DNA of 64,000 nt from contig NZ_CP036269.1 in assembly GCF_007744675.1 (NCBI RefSeq), positions 248,001-312,000 of the forward strand. The letters run 5' to 3'. A model generated the notes under the pieces. That model did no database searches. It was not told the origin of the DNA and worked only from the letters and a program-made list of their open reading frames with translations. Shown here one piece after another: positions 52,603-62,415 of this stretch. This stretch comes from Gimesia alba (GTDB lineage Bacteria > Planctomycetota > Planctomycetia > Planctomycetales > Planctomycetaceae). The first letter of the stretch is position 1. The number at the start of each line of letters is the position of its first letter. Made by a program: the position numbers and the translations under genes.

Positions 52603-53838
52603 CTATTCTGCGGCGATTTCTTCCGACTTCATACATTTCCCGATTTGCTTCACCGCTTGTCGGAGACGTTGTGAGTTCTCGACAATCGCCATCCGCAGAT
52701 AACCTTCTCCGTCTTCGCCAAACCCGCGACCGGGGCTGACCGCAACACCCCCTTCATCGAGCAGCTTCATGGCGAAATCGATCGATCCCATTTGAGCCCA
52801 TGGTTCGGGAATCTTTGCCCAGACAAACATGCCCGCTTTGGGACGTTCGATTTCCCAGCCCAGTCGTTCTAAACCACTACAGAAAACATCCCGGCGATGT
52901 TGGTACTCCGCGGCGATGCTGTCGACGGCGGCTTCACAGTGCCGCATAGCGACGATCGCGGCAATCTGAACCGGCTGAAACAGACCGTAATCGTAGTAGC
53001 CTTTAATGGTCGAGAGAGCCCGCACCATTTCCGAATTACCCGAGCAAAAGCCGATGCGCCAGCCAGCCATGCTATAGCCCTTGCTCATCGTTGTGAATTC
53101 CACGCCGACCTCTGAAGCGCCGGGAGTCGCTAAAAAACTAGGGGCTTTGTAACCGTCGAAGCAAATGTCTGCGTAAGCGAAATCACTGATTACCAGAAAG
53201 GAATATTTACGAGCCAGGCGGACCAGTTCCACATAAAAGTCCTGCTCGATCACCGTGGCGCTCGGATTATGAGGGAAGTTCACCACCACCACGCGCGGTT
53301 TCGGGTAAAGATGCTCGCAGGTATAAGCGATATTCGAAAGAAACTGATCAGGCTCGCGGACGTCGAGTTCAATCACGTTCCCTGCAGCCAGCATCACCGC
53401 ATAGACGTGAACGGGAAAAGAAGGGGACGGCACGATGGCTGTATCGCCGGGGCCCATCAGCGCCAGACACAGATGGCTGAAGCCTTCTTTGGAACCGATA
53501 CAGGCGACAACTTCGGAATCAGGATCCAGCCTCACACCATATTTTTTCCAATACCGAGACGTCACTTCTTTTCTCAGGTTCGCAATTCCGTTGGCGACCG
53601 AATAACGGTGGTTCCGGGGATCAGCGACTGCTTCCGCCATCTTCTCCACAATCAGCGGATCAGGCGGATCGGTCGGATTGCCCATTCCCAGATCGATTAC
53701 GTCAACACCCGCCACACGCTTCTGGTATTTCAGCTTGTTGATCTTTCCGAAAAGGTAGGGGGGTAAACGCTTTACTCTCTCTGCAACGGGGATGGTAAAA
53801 CCATCGTCTGAAGAGGGAACTTCCGATTCGCCACGCAT
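52603..53838 (-). CDS. PLP-dependent aminotransferase class I/II (AlaC-like)
   Basis: 411 residues. The fold-type I PLP motifs are present: [32 protein letters not shown] with substrate Asn, [18 protein letters not shown] and the PLP Lys in [16 protein letters not shown]; Arg in RMAI near the C-terminus. Closest in my recollection to the glutamate-pyruvate aminotransferase AlaC, which makes alanine. Monocistronic. Confidence 0.88.
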   Translation of the reverse strand: MRGESEVPSSDDGFTIPVAERVKRLPPYLFGKINKLKYQKRVAGVDVIDLGMGNPTDPPDPLIVEKMAEAVADPRNHRYSVANGIANLRKEVTSRYWKKYGVRLDPDSEVVACIGSKEGFSHLCLALMGPGDTAIVPSPSFPVHVYAVMLAAGNVIELDVREPDQFLSNIAYTCEHLYPKPRVVVVNFPHNPSATVIEQDFYVELVRLARKYSFLVISDFAYADICFDGYKAPSFLATPGASEVGVEFTTMSKGYSMAGWRIGFCSGNSEMVRALSTIKGYYDYGLFQPVQIAAIVAMRHCEAAVDSIAAEYQHRRDVFCSGLERLGWEIERPKAGMFVWAKIPEPWAQMGSIDFAMKLLDEGGVAVSPGRGFGEDGEGYLRMAIVENSQRLRQAVKQIGKCMKSEEIAAE

Positions 53839-54018
53839 AATTGAAGCACTGCCTGTATAACAAGGAATATTTGTCGACTATCTATCGGCGGCTCTGTATC
53901 CGCTGCCTTCACATTGAGCAGAGGAAGCACGCCCGACTTAGACTATTTTACGCGATCGCTCTGAAAAATGCGCCTGCGGAATACGAGGATTTTTTCACAG
54001 ACGGCTACAGAACATGAA

Positions 54019-54056
54019 AAAACGCGTGTCAGTAAACCAGGACTGACACGCGTTTT
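54019..54056. terminator. Terminator of the parvulin gene
   Basis: Perfect 14-bp stem AAAACGCGTGTCAG/CTGACACGCGTTTT (54019-54032, 54043-54056), active in either direction. Confidence 0.92.
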
Positions 54057-54089
54057 GGCTATCTGGTTCTCTATTTCAGAGAAATGAGC

Positions 54090-55190
54090 TTATCTACCAG
54101 GTTTGTTGAATCCCTGTGTCGGGTTAGGAATCGCTTGTTTCACCGGACCCTTCACGAAATTCGTGCCTGAAGTCTGGGAAACCCCACCGGTTGTGGTATT
54201 TGTGATATAGTTGTCCACCCGGGTTTCTTCTTTCAGTTTCTTAAACACGAGAGCAACCGCTTCCTGTGTTTGTTCTTCGAGCAATTGTTCCACCAACTGG
54301 TTTTTCACTTCGTTGATGTCAGTCACAACGGGTTCCGTACGGCCTTCACAGAACAGAATGGCATAGCGACTGGGGCCAATCTGAATGATCCCGGAAATCT
54401 CGCCTTCTTTCAGCTTGAAAGCAGCTTTCCAGAGGCTCTCATTGTCAGAGTATTGGGGAATCGGTTGAATGGCTCCACCCAGAGCACGGCTGTTAGGCTC
54501 GATGGATTTCTCACGGGCCTGGCGTTCAAAGTCATCCGGGTTTCGTTTGACGATATCCCAGGTTGTCTGAGCGCGGTGCAGGTTGTCCAGCATGATCATC
54601 CGGGCTTTCACACGTGGGCCGTAATCACGAATAAAGGCTTTCTGAACCTCTTCCTGAGTCAGGTTGGTTTGTTGACCGGCCAGTTTTCGTAACGCCAGCA
54701 TCGGCCAGATGACATTGCGACGATACTGATTCGGATTCATTTTTCGTTCTGCCAGCAACATGTCATACCAGGTTTTGGTATCCAGATTGAAGCGTTTTGC
54801 GATCTTTTCGACTTCGGCGTGAACCTCAGCCTGCTCAACCACCACGCCTGCTTTCTGGCAAGCCTGTTGAATGATGGCCCGGTTCACAACGTTTTCCAGA
54901 ACTTCTGGTCCATACAGAGCCAGGCATTCACGAGCCAGCTCATCTTCGGTGATCACGACACTGCCCACTTTTGCAACCGGCTGGCTGCGGAGCGTTGGTT
55001 GTGCACCGGAAAGTCGTACTGTACCGGCTTTTTTCTCTTCACCAGCAGCACCGTCTTTGGCATTGAAGGTCTGGAAGAAAAGAATGCCAGCGAAAAGAAC
55101 CAGCCCTGTACCGGCTGCGAAAAAGATTATTTTTCGTTTCGAGTTTGTCTTGGCGTTGGTCGCATGCGGGTTTGGGGTTGGGTCGCCCAT
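54090..55190 (-). CDS. Membrane-anchored parvulin-like peptidyl-prolyl isomerase
   Basis: 366 residues. A cytoplasmic N-tail (about 1-22) precedes an anchor helix IIFFAAGTGLVLFAGILFF. A SurA-N-like helical part (EDELARECLALYGPEVLENVVNRAIIQ, NPNQYRRNVIWPMLALRKL) leads to a PpiC region (KARMIMLDN, DFERQAREKSIEPNSRALGG, FKLKEGEISGIIQIGPSRYAILF). Probably folds exported proteins. The tail is rich in Asn/Thr/Gly and may be flexible. Confidence 0.85.
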   Translation of the reverse strand: MGDPTPNPHATNAKTNSKRKIIFFAAGTGLVLFAGILFFQTFNAKDGAAGEEKKAGTVRLSGAQPTLRSQPVAKVGSVVITEDELARECLALYGPEVLENVVNRAIIQQACQKAGVVVEQAEVHAEVEKIAKRFNLDTKTWYDMLLAERKMNPNQYRRNVIWPMLALRKLAGQQTNLTQEEVQKAFIRDYGPRVKARMIMLDNLHRAQTTWDIVKRNPDDFERQAREKSIEPNSRALGGAIQPIPQYSDNESLWKAAFKLKEGEISGIIQIGPSRYAILFCEGRTEPVVTDINEVKNQLVEQLLEEQTQEAVALVFKKLKEETRVDNYITNTTTGGVSQTSGTNFVKGPVKQAIPNPTQGFNKPGR

Positions 55191-55836
55191 TGCTTAAAAT
55201 CTCCATGTTTTGTATCCGACGCGAGGGGATCATGTGATTGCCTGAATTCAGCCCCACCAGCTTACATGCTGGATTCAACAATCCTTTGGGTCCTGGATTG
55301 TTGGGAAACCATTCCGGAACTGAACTGAATCAGCAGGTTCCGGAGTCACCAATCACGTTGATACTTAGTCGTCAGAAGATTTACGAAACTTCCTTGTCTC
55401 AAGCTCTACCATAAGAGCGCGGCGGGAATGTAAAACTTTCAACAAAACAGGTCAACAGCAATTTATAGAAGCGAAAATGTGTATACGTTTAGCCATGTTC
55501 CTGCAGGTCTTATTTGTCTGGAAATCAGCAAATATCAGGGTGTTTTTGCCGATTTCTTTGATCCAGGCCAGTTGCGATGCCGTTTCTAAAAAAAGTGCCC
55601 CTGTTTCAGAAAAATCTGAATCGGTCAGAAGACCAAAGGGTAGAGAAGCCATTAAATAAGTAAAACGGTTCCGATTTGAGAATTATCGGTGGGTCTGTGA
55701 TCTCTTTGATTGCGGGCAAACTGAACAGCGGGTTACAATCAACGATGTGGCACGTTCGCTGCCCGCAATTCACTTTTGCACCATTCTCAAAACGCCAGAT
55801 TCAACAAGCAGTCGTACTAAAAGAGGGGAAATCAAT
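55191..55836. other. 646-bp intergenic region before the SPFH gene
   Basis: No gene; a 60-codon open frame at 55477-55659 has no support. A possible promoter TTGCGG (55710-55715), 18-bp spacer, TACAAT (55734-55739) lies about 100 bp before the SPFH start. Confidence 0.4.
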
Positions 55837-56943
55837 ATGGGATTCTGGATGGATAAATTACGGGCCGAACTCATTGATATCATTGAGTGGATCGATGATT
55901 CGAAGCATGTCCTCACCTGGCGATTTCCCCGCTATCAGAATGAAATTAAAAATGGAGCCGAACTGATTGTGCGACCGGGCCAGATGGCGCTGTTCGTGCA
56001 TCGTGGGCAAGTCGCCGATGTATTTGAGCCCGGACATTATCAGCTTACCACCGATAACCTGCCGATTTTAGGAACGCTGCAAGGCTGGAAGCATGGCTTC
56101 AATAGCCCGTTTCGTTCCGAAGTCTATTTTGTCAATACCACACAGATTACAGACCTGAAGTGGGGCACGCCTAATCCGATTATGCTTCGCGATCCGGAAT
56201 TCGGTCCCATTCGGTTGCGCGCCTTTGGTAACTATTCGCTCAAAGCCAATGATCCACGGATTCTGGTTAAAGAACTCGTAGGCACCGATGGAGAGTTTCA
56301 TTCGAATGAAATCAATGAACTGTTAAGGTCTATCATTCTCAGTTCGTTTGCCGATCTGATCGGCGAATCCAAATATGCTGCACTCGATCTCGCTTCCAAG
56401 TACACGGAAATTTCGACCGAGCTGAAAGCGATGGTCAATGAACGGATTGATGACGAATACGGCCTTGAAGTGCCACAGTTGCTGATTGTGAATATCTCGC
56501 TTCCGGAAACGGTCGAAAAAGCGTTGGATACGCGCACCAGCATGGGCGTCATCGGCGATATGAACCAGTTCCAGCAATATCAGATGGGACAGGCAATGTT
56601 GTCCGCCGCCGAGAACCCGTCCGGCGGAGGTGCCGCCGAAGGTATGGGGCTCGGTATGGGATTCGCGATGGCCAACCGCATGATGGGCGCGCCTGGTATG
56701 GGGGCACCCGGGCAGCCGGCGCCTCCACCACCACCGGCGGCCTGGCATATCGCCGTGAATGGTCAGTCGCAAGGTCCGTTCTCGCTGGATCAGATTTCAC
56801 AGGGAATCGCCGGCGGTCAGATTTCAGGAACGACCCAGGTCTGGTCTGCAGGGATGGCGGGCTGGTTGCCTGCCAGTCAGGTGCCTCAGTTGGCTGGATA
56901 TTTTCAGGCAGCAACACCCCCTCCACCCCCTCCAGCCGGTTAA
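55837..56943 (+). CDS. SPFH-domain protein with C-terminal GYF-like domain
   Basis: 368 residues from ATG 55837 (GAGGGG, 8-nt spacing). No signal peptide. SPFH (stomatin/band 7) domain of the virion-core-like YdjI type: GAELIVRPGQMALFVHRGQVADVFEPGHYQLTTDNLP, GWKHGFNSPF, RLRAFGNYSLKANDPRILV. A Met/Gly/Pro linker follows (GMGLGMGFAMANRMMGAPGMG), then a GYF_2 domain (WHIAVNGQSQGPFSLDQISQGI, WSAGMAGWLPASQV). A role in membrane-associated assemblies is assumed. Confidence 0.88.
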   Translation: MGFWMDKLRAELIDIIEWIDDSKHVLTWRFPRYQNEIKNGAELIVRPGQMALFVHRGQVADVFEPGHYQLTTDNLPILGTLQGWKHGFNSPFRSEVYFVNTTQITDLKWGTPNPIMLRDPEFGPIRLRAFGNYSLKANDPRILVKELVGTDGEFHSNEINELLRSIILSSFADLIGESKYAALDLASKYTEISTELKAMVNERIDDEYGLEVPQLLIVNISLPETVEKALDTRTSMGVIGDMNQFQQYQMGQAMLSAAENPSGGGAAEGMGLGMGFAMANRMMGAPGMGAPGQPAPPPPPAAWHIAVNGQSQGPFSLDQISQGIAGGQISGTTQVWSAGMAGWLPASQVPQLAGYFQAATPPPPPPAG

Positions 56944-57040
56944 GAGAGAGACTGATTTTAATTGATTGTATGAAGAGAGCCATTTTGATTTCGAGATTGA
57001 ATTGCTGCCAACAACAGAATAACCAGAGGCTGGTGTTCGA

Positions 57041-58213
57041 GTGAGAGTCGCACATCTTATCACCCGGATGATCATTGGCGGTGCGCAGCAGAATACGCTC
57101 TATACGGTCGAAGATCAGTTTCGCGATTATCACGACGAAGTCTCGCTCCTGACCGGGCCGACCGAGGGACCCGAAGGAACGCTGATTCCCCGCGCAGAGC
57201 AGGGTGGTTTCGATTTACGAATCGTTCCTCATCTGACACGCAGCATCAGTCCGTGGAATGACTGGCGCGCGTATCGGGAACTGATTGCCGAACTCCGCGA
57301 TTTCCAGCCCGATCTGGTACACACTCATAGTTCGAAAGCCGGCATTCTCGGACGGGCGGCCGCCTGGCATCTGAAACTGCCGACGGTGCATACGATTCAT
57401 GGAGCCGCCTTTCACTTCGGCCAGTCTCCTGTGCATTATCACGCTTATATTGCTGCAGAAAAGTGGGCGGCCCGGCGCTGCGATCGGCTCATTAGTGTGT
57501 GTGATGCGATGACCGATCAATATGTGTCGGCTGGCATCGCCACTCGCGATCGCTACGACACCGTTTACAGCGGAATGGAAGTCGAGCCGTTTCTCACGCC
57601 GTCGCGCCCCCCGGAAGAGGTTCGCCGCGAGTTAGGTATTGCCCCCGAGCACATTGTCATCGGCAAAGTAGCGCGGCTGTTTCATTTGAAAGGACACAAG
57701 TATCTGATTGAAGCCGCCAAACAGGTCGTCGAAGCGCAGCCACAGGTTCGCTTTCTGCTGGTCGGTGATGGAATTCTCAGAGCGGAATTTGAACAACGTA
57801 TCGCCGAGCTGGGGCTCTCAGAACATTTCATCTTCGCCGGTCTGGTGCCTCCCGAGCGGGTGCCGGAACTGATTCATGCGATGGATATCGTCGTGCATAC
57901 CAGCGTCTGGGAAGGGCTGGCCCGCGTGCTGCCTCAAGGACTGATTGCCGGCAAACCGGTGGTTTCGTACGACGTGGATGGTGCCCGGGAGGTGGTGATT
58001 CCCGAGGAAACTGGCTATCTTCTGCCGCCCGAATCAATTGAACCACTCTCGCAGGCATTGATGGAACTTGCCGCAGATCCTGAAAAACGCCGTCGGTTTG
58101 GTCAGACGGGACGAGAACGATTCACCGATCAATTCCGCCACGAAACGATGACGCATCGTCTGCGCGAGATATATCAGCGAGTGCTTGACGAACGCAAGGA
58201 AAACAAGGCGTAA
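57041..58213 (+). CDS. GT4-family glycosyltransferase
   Basis: 390 residues from a GTG at 57041. The GT-B pattern of family 4: MRVAHLITRMIIGGAQQNTL, LVHTHSSKAGILGRAAA, GKVARLFHLKGHKYLIEA, VRFLLVGDGILRAEFE and the nucleotide-sugar site VHTSVWEGLARVLPQGLIAGKPVVSYDVDGAREVV (Glu pair). It probably adds sugars to envelope polysaccharides. Ends just before a convergent terminator. Confidence 0.93.
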   Translation: MRVAHLITRMIIGGAQQNTLYTVEDQFRDYHDEVSLLTGPTEGPEGTLIPRAEQGGFDLRIVPHLTRSISPWNDWRAYRELIAELRDFQPDLVHTHSSKAGILGRAAAWHLKLPTVHTIHGAAFHFGQSPVHYHAYIAAEKWAARRCDRLISVCDAMTDQYVSAGIATRDRYDTVYSGMEVEPFLTPSRPPEEVRRELGIAPEHIVIGKVARLFHLKGHKYLIEAAKQVVEAQPQVRFLLVGDGILRAEFEQRIAELGLSEHFIFAGLVPPERVPELIHAMDIVVHTSVWEGLARVLPQGLIAGKPVVSYDVDGAREVVIPEETGYLLPPESIEPLSQALMELAADPEKRRRFGQTGRERFTDQFRHETMTHRLREIYQRVLDERKENKA

Positions 58214-58254
58214 AAAAACGCAGGATAACAGAGAATCAGTCTGCTATCCTGCGT
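58211..58254. terminator. Convergent terminator
   Basis: ACGCAGGATA (58218-58227) pairs with TATCCTGCGT (58245-58254). A run of A before it gives a T tract for the minus-strand operon. Confidence 0.8.
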
Positions 58255-58271
58255 GTGAATGTCGGCGGTGA

Positions 58272-59492
58272 TTAATTCTGGATCAGAACGTTCACGCCTT
58301 TTTTATTCGAGAGTACGATATCAGGGCGGCCATCGCCGTTCATGTCGGCCATGGAAAACTGGGTGCCCACGCCGGTATCGTTGCCCGCTTCGATTTTGTG
58401 AGGAATGATCTGCGGCGCGGAGTTCTTACCCCGTTTGATTTCATACCAGTACATCACAACCGGATCTTTACCACCCGGATCTTTCCCATTGTGAGCAAAG
58501 AACCGTTTACCGGTGACCATATCCCGCTGTCCGTCGCCATTCATATCAATGAAGTGCATGGCGTGGGTTTGAGAGTAGCTCTTGTCAATCAGGTGCGCTT
58601 TGAATTTGGGTTTGTCTCCTTCTGATACATTCTCAAACCACCAGACGCCAAACGCATGAGCCGAACTGCCAATGATGTCGTTATCACCATCCTGGTCGAG
58701 GTCTTCCACATACAGGTCGGCCATCTTTTCAGGAGGCTCAGAACCGCTGACACTCAATGTAAACGGATGGAATTTCCAGAGCCCTTCACCGAATTCTTTC
58801 GGCCCTTCCCACCAGCCATTGGGAATCAGAACATCCTGACGGCCATCTTTGTTAACATCGCCAACGCCCAGACCGTGGTAATATTTGAACGTGCCGTTTT
58901 TCATGGGATCGCCGGGTTTGCTGATGGGCATGAAGGTCCATTTTTTCGTGGCCTGTTCCGGCGGTGGAATTTCCAGATATCCCATCTGTTGCTCTGGTTG
59001 TGAGCCGAAGATCAGTTCTGGTTTTCCATCCCCATTCAGGTCTTCGAATTTGGGAGTTTCATTACAGATGCTGTGCCAGATCAGGTGTTCTTTCCAGTGA
59101 CCTGATTTATTTTTTGGATTTTCATACCAGTAGAATTCTTTGCCGGGAAAGCTGACGTAAATGAAATCGGTCCAGCCATCCTGGTTGATGTCGTAAGCGA
59201 AGTTGCAGAAGCTGTCACTGTATCCCACGCCAGCAACGAATTTTCCGGGTTTGCGAACTTCGTGCATTTTCCAGTCCGGTGCTTCGTACCAGACATCGCC
59301 GGCAATCACATCCATTTTACCATCTTTATTCACGTCGGCCGCGGCAGATCCTTCCGAACGGAAGGCGGCGTCCAGTTGTTGACGTTGCCAGATTTCGCCG
59401 GCGGAAAGTTCAAGCGAACCTCCCAGCAGAACCAGCAGTGTGGCGACAGAAAAAGTACTCAAGCAGCGATAAGTTTCATGTTTGATTTTCAT
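58272..59492 (-). CDS. Secreted FG-GAP/VCBS repeat protein
   Basis: 406 residues. Signal peptide ends near LELSAGE. Repeated Ca-binding-like D-x-N-x-D-G-x-x-D motifs (DVNKDGKMDV, DINQDGWTDF, DLNGDGKPEL, DVNKDGRQDV, DLDQDGDNDI, DMNGDGQRDM, DMNGDGRPDI) make a seven-bladed propeller of the integrin-like FG-GAP family. Last gene of a four-gene operon; its ATG abuts the previous stop (TAAATG). Confidence 0.88.
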   Translation of the reverse strand: MKIKHETYRCLSTFSVATLLVLLGGSLELSAGEIWQRQQLDAAFRSEGSAAADVNKDGKMDVIAGDVWYEAPDWKMHEVRKPGKFVAGVGYSDSFCNFAYDINQDGWTDFIYVSFPGKEFYWYENPKNKSGHWKEHLIWHSICNETPKFEDLNGDGKPELIFGSQPEQQMGYLEIPPPEQATKKWTFMPISKPGDPMKNGTFKYYHGLGVGDVNKDGRQDVLIPNGWWEGPKEFGEGLWKFHPFTLSVSGSEPPEKMADLYVEDLDQDGDNDIIGSSAHAFGVWWFENVSEGDKPKFKAHLIDKSYSQTHAMHFIDMNGDGQRDMVTGKRFFAHNGKDPGGKDPVVMYWYEIKRGKNSAPQIIPHKIEAGNDTGVGTQFSMADMNGDGRPDIVLSNKKGVNVLIQN

Positions 59493-60599
59493 TTATTTTT
59501 GTCCCGTAGTTAACTTGCGAACGCGGTAAGTTTCACTGTCACCAATATAGACGTTTCCTTCAGGCCCCACATAAACTCCATGCGGTCGTGCCATGCGGCA
59601 CTTCGCGGGATCTCCAGCAGGGCCATCCCCTTTTTTGCCATCTCCCACGGCTGTTTCGATGATGCCATTTATCTTGCGGATCACACGAATCGTATGACTT
59701 TCGGTATCAGCCAGATAAATGTCTCCGTTCGGTGCGACGGAAATTCCTTTCGGGCCTGACAAAGTCGCTTCTTTGGCTGGTCCGCCATGCCCTGTATATC
59801 CTTTTTTACCAGTCCCCGCGATGTGATGTAAAGTCTCATTATCCAAATCGATGCGATACACCTTGTTCCCTTCCCGCAAAGCGAGATACAAAGAGCCTTT
59901 TCCAGAACCTTCAGCGAAGAAATCCAGAGCCCGTGGGCCATTGAGGGGGGTGCCTGAAACCTTCGCGCCATCGGGAGTTGGCTTCCGTGCGCCGGTACCG
60001 GAAAATGTGCTGATGATGCCAGTTTTCAAATCGACGCGGCGAATGCGATGATTGCCGATATCACAGATATACAAATTGTCGTTGTTGTCCAATGCGATCG
60101 AATGCGGTCGTGAAAAAGTCGCTTCTGTCGCCGGTCCTCCATCCCCCGAAAAGCCTTTCTTGCCGGTGCCTGCGACGGTTTCAATCTTACCGGTCTTGGC
60201 ATCCACGCGGCGCACGATGTTATTCACCATTTCCACGAAATACATATTACCCGCTTTGTCAAAGCGAACTTCATACGGCTCATTCAGTTTTGCTTCCAGG
60301 GCTGGCCCTCCATCGCCGTTGTACCCTTTTTGGCCCGAACCGGCGACGGTGGAAATCTTTCCTGTTTTTTCATCAATCCGACGGATGACATGGCTTTTGA
60401 TTTCACAGACATACAACGCCCCGTCCGGGCCGAGTGTGAGGCCATAAGGCTCTCCCACCATCGCTTCCACAGCCGGCCCGCCATCGCCCGTGTGTCCCTG
60501 TTTCCCGGTGCCCGCCAGGGTTTTCACCGTTTGTGCCGAGAGTGGTGATATCAACAGGACGAACAGTAAGATGCTGAAAAGAGAAAGTGTACGCTTCAT
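59493..60599 (-). CDS. Secreted NHL-repeat propeller protein
   Basis: 368 residues. Signal peptide to LSAQT. NHL repeats: LAGTGKQGHTGDGGPAVEAMVGEPYGLTLGPDGALYVCE and five further GTG-x-KG-x-x-G-x-GGPA units, each with an I-R-x-I/V-D. A beta-propeller that may bind other exported proteins. Ends directly at the start of the FG-GAP gene. Confidence 0.9.
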   Translation of the reverse strand: MKRTLSLFSILLFVLLISPLSAQTVKTLAGTGKQGHTGDGGPAVEAMVGEPYGLTLGPDGALYVCEIKSHVIRRIDEKTGKISTVAGSGQKGYNGDGGPALEAKLNEPYEVRFDKAGNMYFVEMVNNIVRRVDAKTGKIETVAGTGKKGFSGDGGPATEATFSRPHSIALDNNDNLYICDIGNHRIRRVDLKTGIISTFSGTGARKPTPDGAKVSGTPLNGPRALDFFAEGSGKGSLYLALREGNKVYRIDLDNETLHHIAGTGKKGYTGHGGPAKEATLSGPKGISVAPNGDIYLADTESHTIRVIRKINGIIETAVGDGKKGDGPAGDPAKCRMARPHGVYVGPEGNVYIGDSETYRVRKLTTGQK

Positions 60600-60629
60600 G
60601 GTGTCATTCCAGATTTCTTAAGTAACAGC

Positions 60630-60971
60630 TTAACGGGGAAGATCATCAAACGGACGTTTCGGGTCATCATGTTTGAAGATCAGATAACGGCCGGCGTTTG
60701 GGTTCTGCTTCAATAATTCCGCTGGTGCAATCATTGCATGTGCTGTGCTTTGCTTATCGACGACCAGCACCTTCACTCCGTCGGCGTGATCTTCCTTTTT
60801 GAAAAACTGGTCGATCAAAATATTTTCCGGCGTTCCCTGCTCATCAATCATCACGACGTATTCCGCCGACGGTTGAGGGACAGCCGGACGTTCTTCTGCA
60901 CAGCTTTGTAGTAGCATCAAACACAGCACAGGCAGCAAATAAGAAAATTTTCGCAACGCAGAGTCGCTCAT
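60630..60971 (-). CDS. Small lipoprotein of the propeller operon
   Basis: 113 residues. Signal peptide with lipobox LLQSCAEE. The mature part has DEQGTPENILIDQFFKKED and PNAGRYLIFKHDDPKRPFDD. Its ATG overlaps the DUF1559 stop by one base (TAATG), and the NHL gene starts 30 bp downstream. This repeats the DUF1559-lipoprotein pairing of the array, with an unrelated lipoprotein. No family recognised. Confidence 0.8.
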   Translation of the reverse strand: MSDSALRKFSYLLPVLCLMLLQSCAEERPAVPQPSAEYVVMIDEQGTPENILIDQFFKKEDHADGVKVLVVDKQSTAHAMIAPAELLKQNPNAGRYLIFKHDDPKRPFDDLPR

Positions 60972-61885
60972 TACTGAACGCCTCCCATGTCGGCTTCCAG
61001 TTTATCTTTGTTGCTAAATAGAACGTTGCTGTCCATCGGACCGAACCAGCCAATTTGAAACTTCTTGGGATCTCCGCCGTAAGCCGAGGTACCCGTACCC
61101 GACATCACCGCAGAGGTAACGCGTCCATCTGCCCAGCCGATGTTGGCAACAGTTCCTGTGTGGCGGAAATGAATCGAGGGATCAGGCCGCCAGGGGGCTT
61201 CCTGGTAGGTGGGAGTCCAGTTATCAATAAAGTACGGTGGTTCGATGAAGCTGTATTCAATGATGTGCAGGTCAGGAAAGCCTTGTGCGAGTGCGGCATC
61301 CGAAAAGGCAACGGTTCGTGCCAGGCTGCCGATTTCCCGCATATTGGTAGCCACCATGTTGCTGATCGGATAAGGATTCTTCCAGGAAGTACCCCCAAGA
61401 TAGGCCTGATTATAACCGTAACCGCCCGTACCACCTTCGAATGCATTCGGCACGGTCCCGTGTGCGGCAAAGTTACCAAATGTGGGGCACTTTTTAATTT
61501 CCGCATTTTGTTCGAGGAATGGCGCCAAGGGGCCCAGGTGTGCCTGGAACTTGGATGTTGCGTCCGCGGTGACCCGCTCTCCATGCCAGCGTTTTTTTCC
61601 TCCAAAACCAGCATGGTGGTCTGCAGCAGCGCGTGGCCAATAGCCGCCGTTCGAGTCGGCATACATATGGCAGGCCAGAACAATTTGCCGGAGATTATTT
61701 TTGCACTGCGCCATTCGAGCAGCTTCGCGCGCCTGCTGTACTGCGGGTAACAGCAATGCAACGAGTACGGCGATGATGGCAATCACCACCAGCAGTTCAA
61801 TCAGAGTAAAGCCGTTTTTACGAACCGGCGTTAAAGAATTCTGTCTGGTTTTGGGAAACACAGAACGCAAATTGAAAAAAGACAT
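60971..61885 (-). CDS. DUF1559 pseudopilin-like protein heading the propeller operon
   Basis: 304 residues; [23 protein letters not shown] leader longer than in the array members, then [24 protein letters not shown] and [20 protein letters not shown]. The C-terminal hallmark is reduced: [23 protein letters not shown], i.e. H-T-G...W-A-D-G, so it is a divergent, T-DG subtype. First of four genes (DUF1559, lipoprotein, NHL, FG-GAP). Confidence 0.9.
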   Translation of the reverse strand: MSFFNLRSVFPKTRQNSLTPVRKNGFTLIELLVVIAIIAVLVALLLPAVQQAREAARMAQCKNNLRQIVLACHMYADSNGGYWPRAAADHHAGFGGKKRWHGERVTADATSKFQAHLGPLAPFLEQNAEIKKCPTFGNFAAHGTVPNAFEGGTGGYGYNQAYLGGTSWKNPYPISNMVATNMREIGSLARTVAFSDAALAQGFPDLHIIEYSFIEPPYFIDNWTPTYQEAPWRPDPSIHFRHTGTVANIGWADGRVTSAVMSGTGTSAYGGDPKKFQIGWFGPMDSNVLFSNKDKLEADMGGVQ

Positions 61886-62048
61886 TCTTACGGTTATTTC
61901 ATGGTTAGAGAGAAATAGAGAAGGTTTTAAACAGTCTTCCCTATTCTAACCAACTTTTACCGCAGATGTCTTGCCAGCAGGCGGTCTCTCAGCCGGGGAA
62001 ACGGATTTTTCGAAGAAAAAGCAGCTTAGAACAGCCGAAACTCAACAA

Positions 62049-62240
62049 CTACTCAGAACCGGCTTCCGCCTGGTTTTGCTTGGCGATAATCTCGCGTTCT
62101 TTCTTCAGGCACATCGTGATAAATGTTCCTGAGATGACTGCTTGCGCGACCAGATAGACCAGAATATCCGGACCGTTCAGGATGATGCAGGCGCCAAAGG
62201 CAATCACAAACAGAGCGATCAAACGTGTTTTCAGACCCAT
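62049..62240 (-). CDS. Small two-helix membrane protein
   Basis: 63 residues with helices IALFVIAFGACIILNGPDILV and YLVAQAVISGTFITMCL, ending in a charged tail REIIAKQNQAEAGSE. Divergent from the Nif3-like gene. No family recognised; composition and two clean helices favour a real gene, but no strong ribosome site was found. Confidence 0.5.
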   Translation of the reverse strand: MGLKTRLIALFVIAFGACIILNGPDILVYLVAQAVISGTFITMCLKKEREIIAKQNQAEAGSE

Positions 62241-62415
62241 AGTGCTGACCTTGCTTTATTTCGAAGAAATGAATCACATGTTCTTTGGTTTCACCAAGTA
62301 TAGTGCTGTATGATACATTGATCAATTCAGATTTGTGACCCAACGATATCAACTTCCACGATTTTCCCACAGAGTGAGAATTGCAGACTCTCCAGAAAAG
62401 CCGGAGAAATACAAG

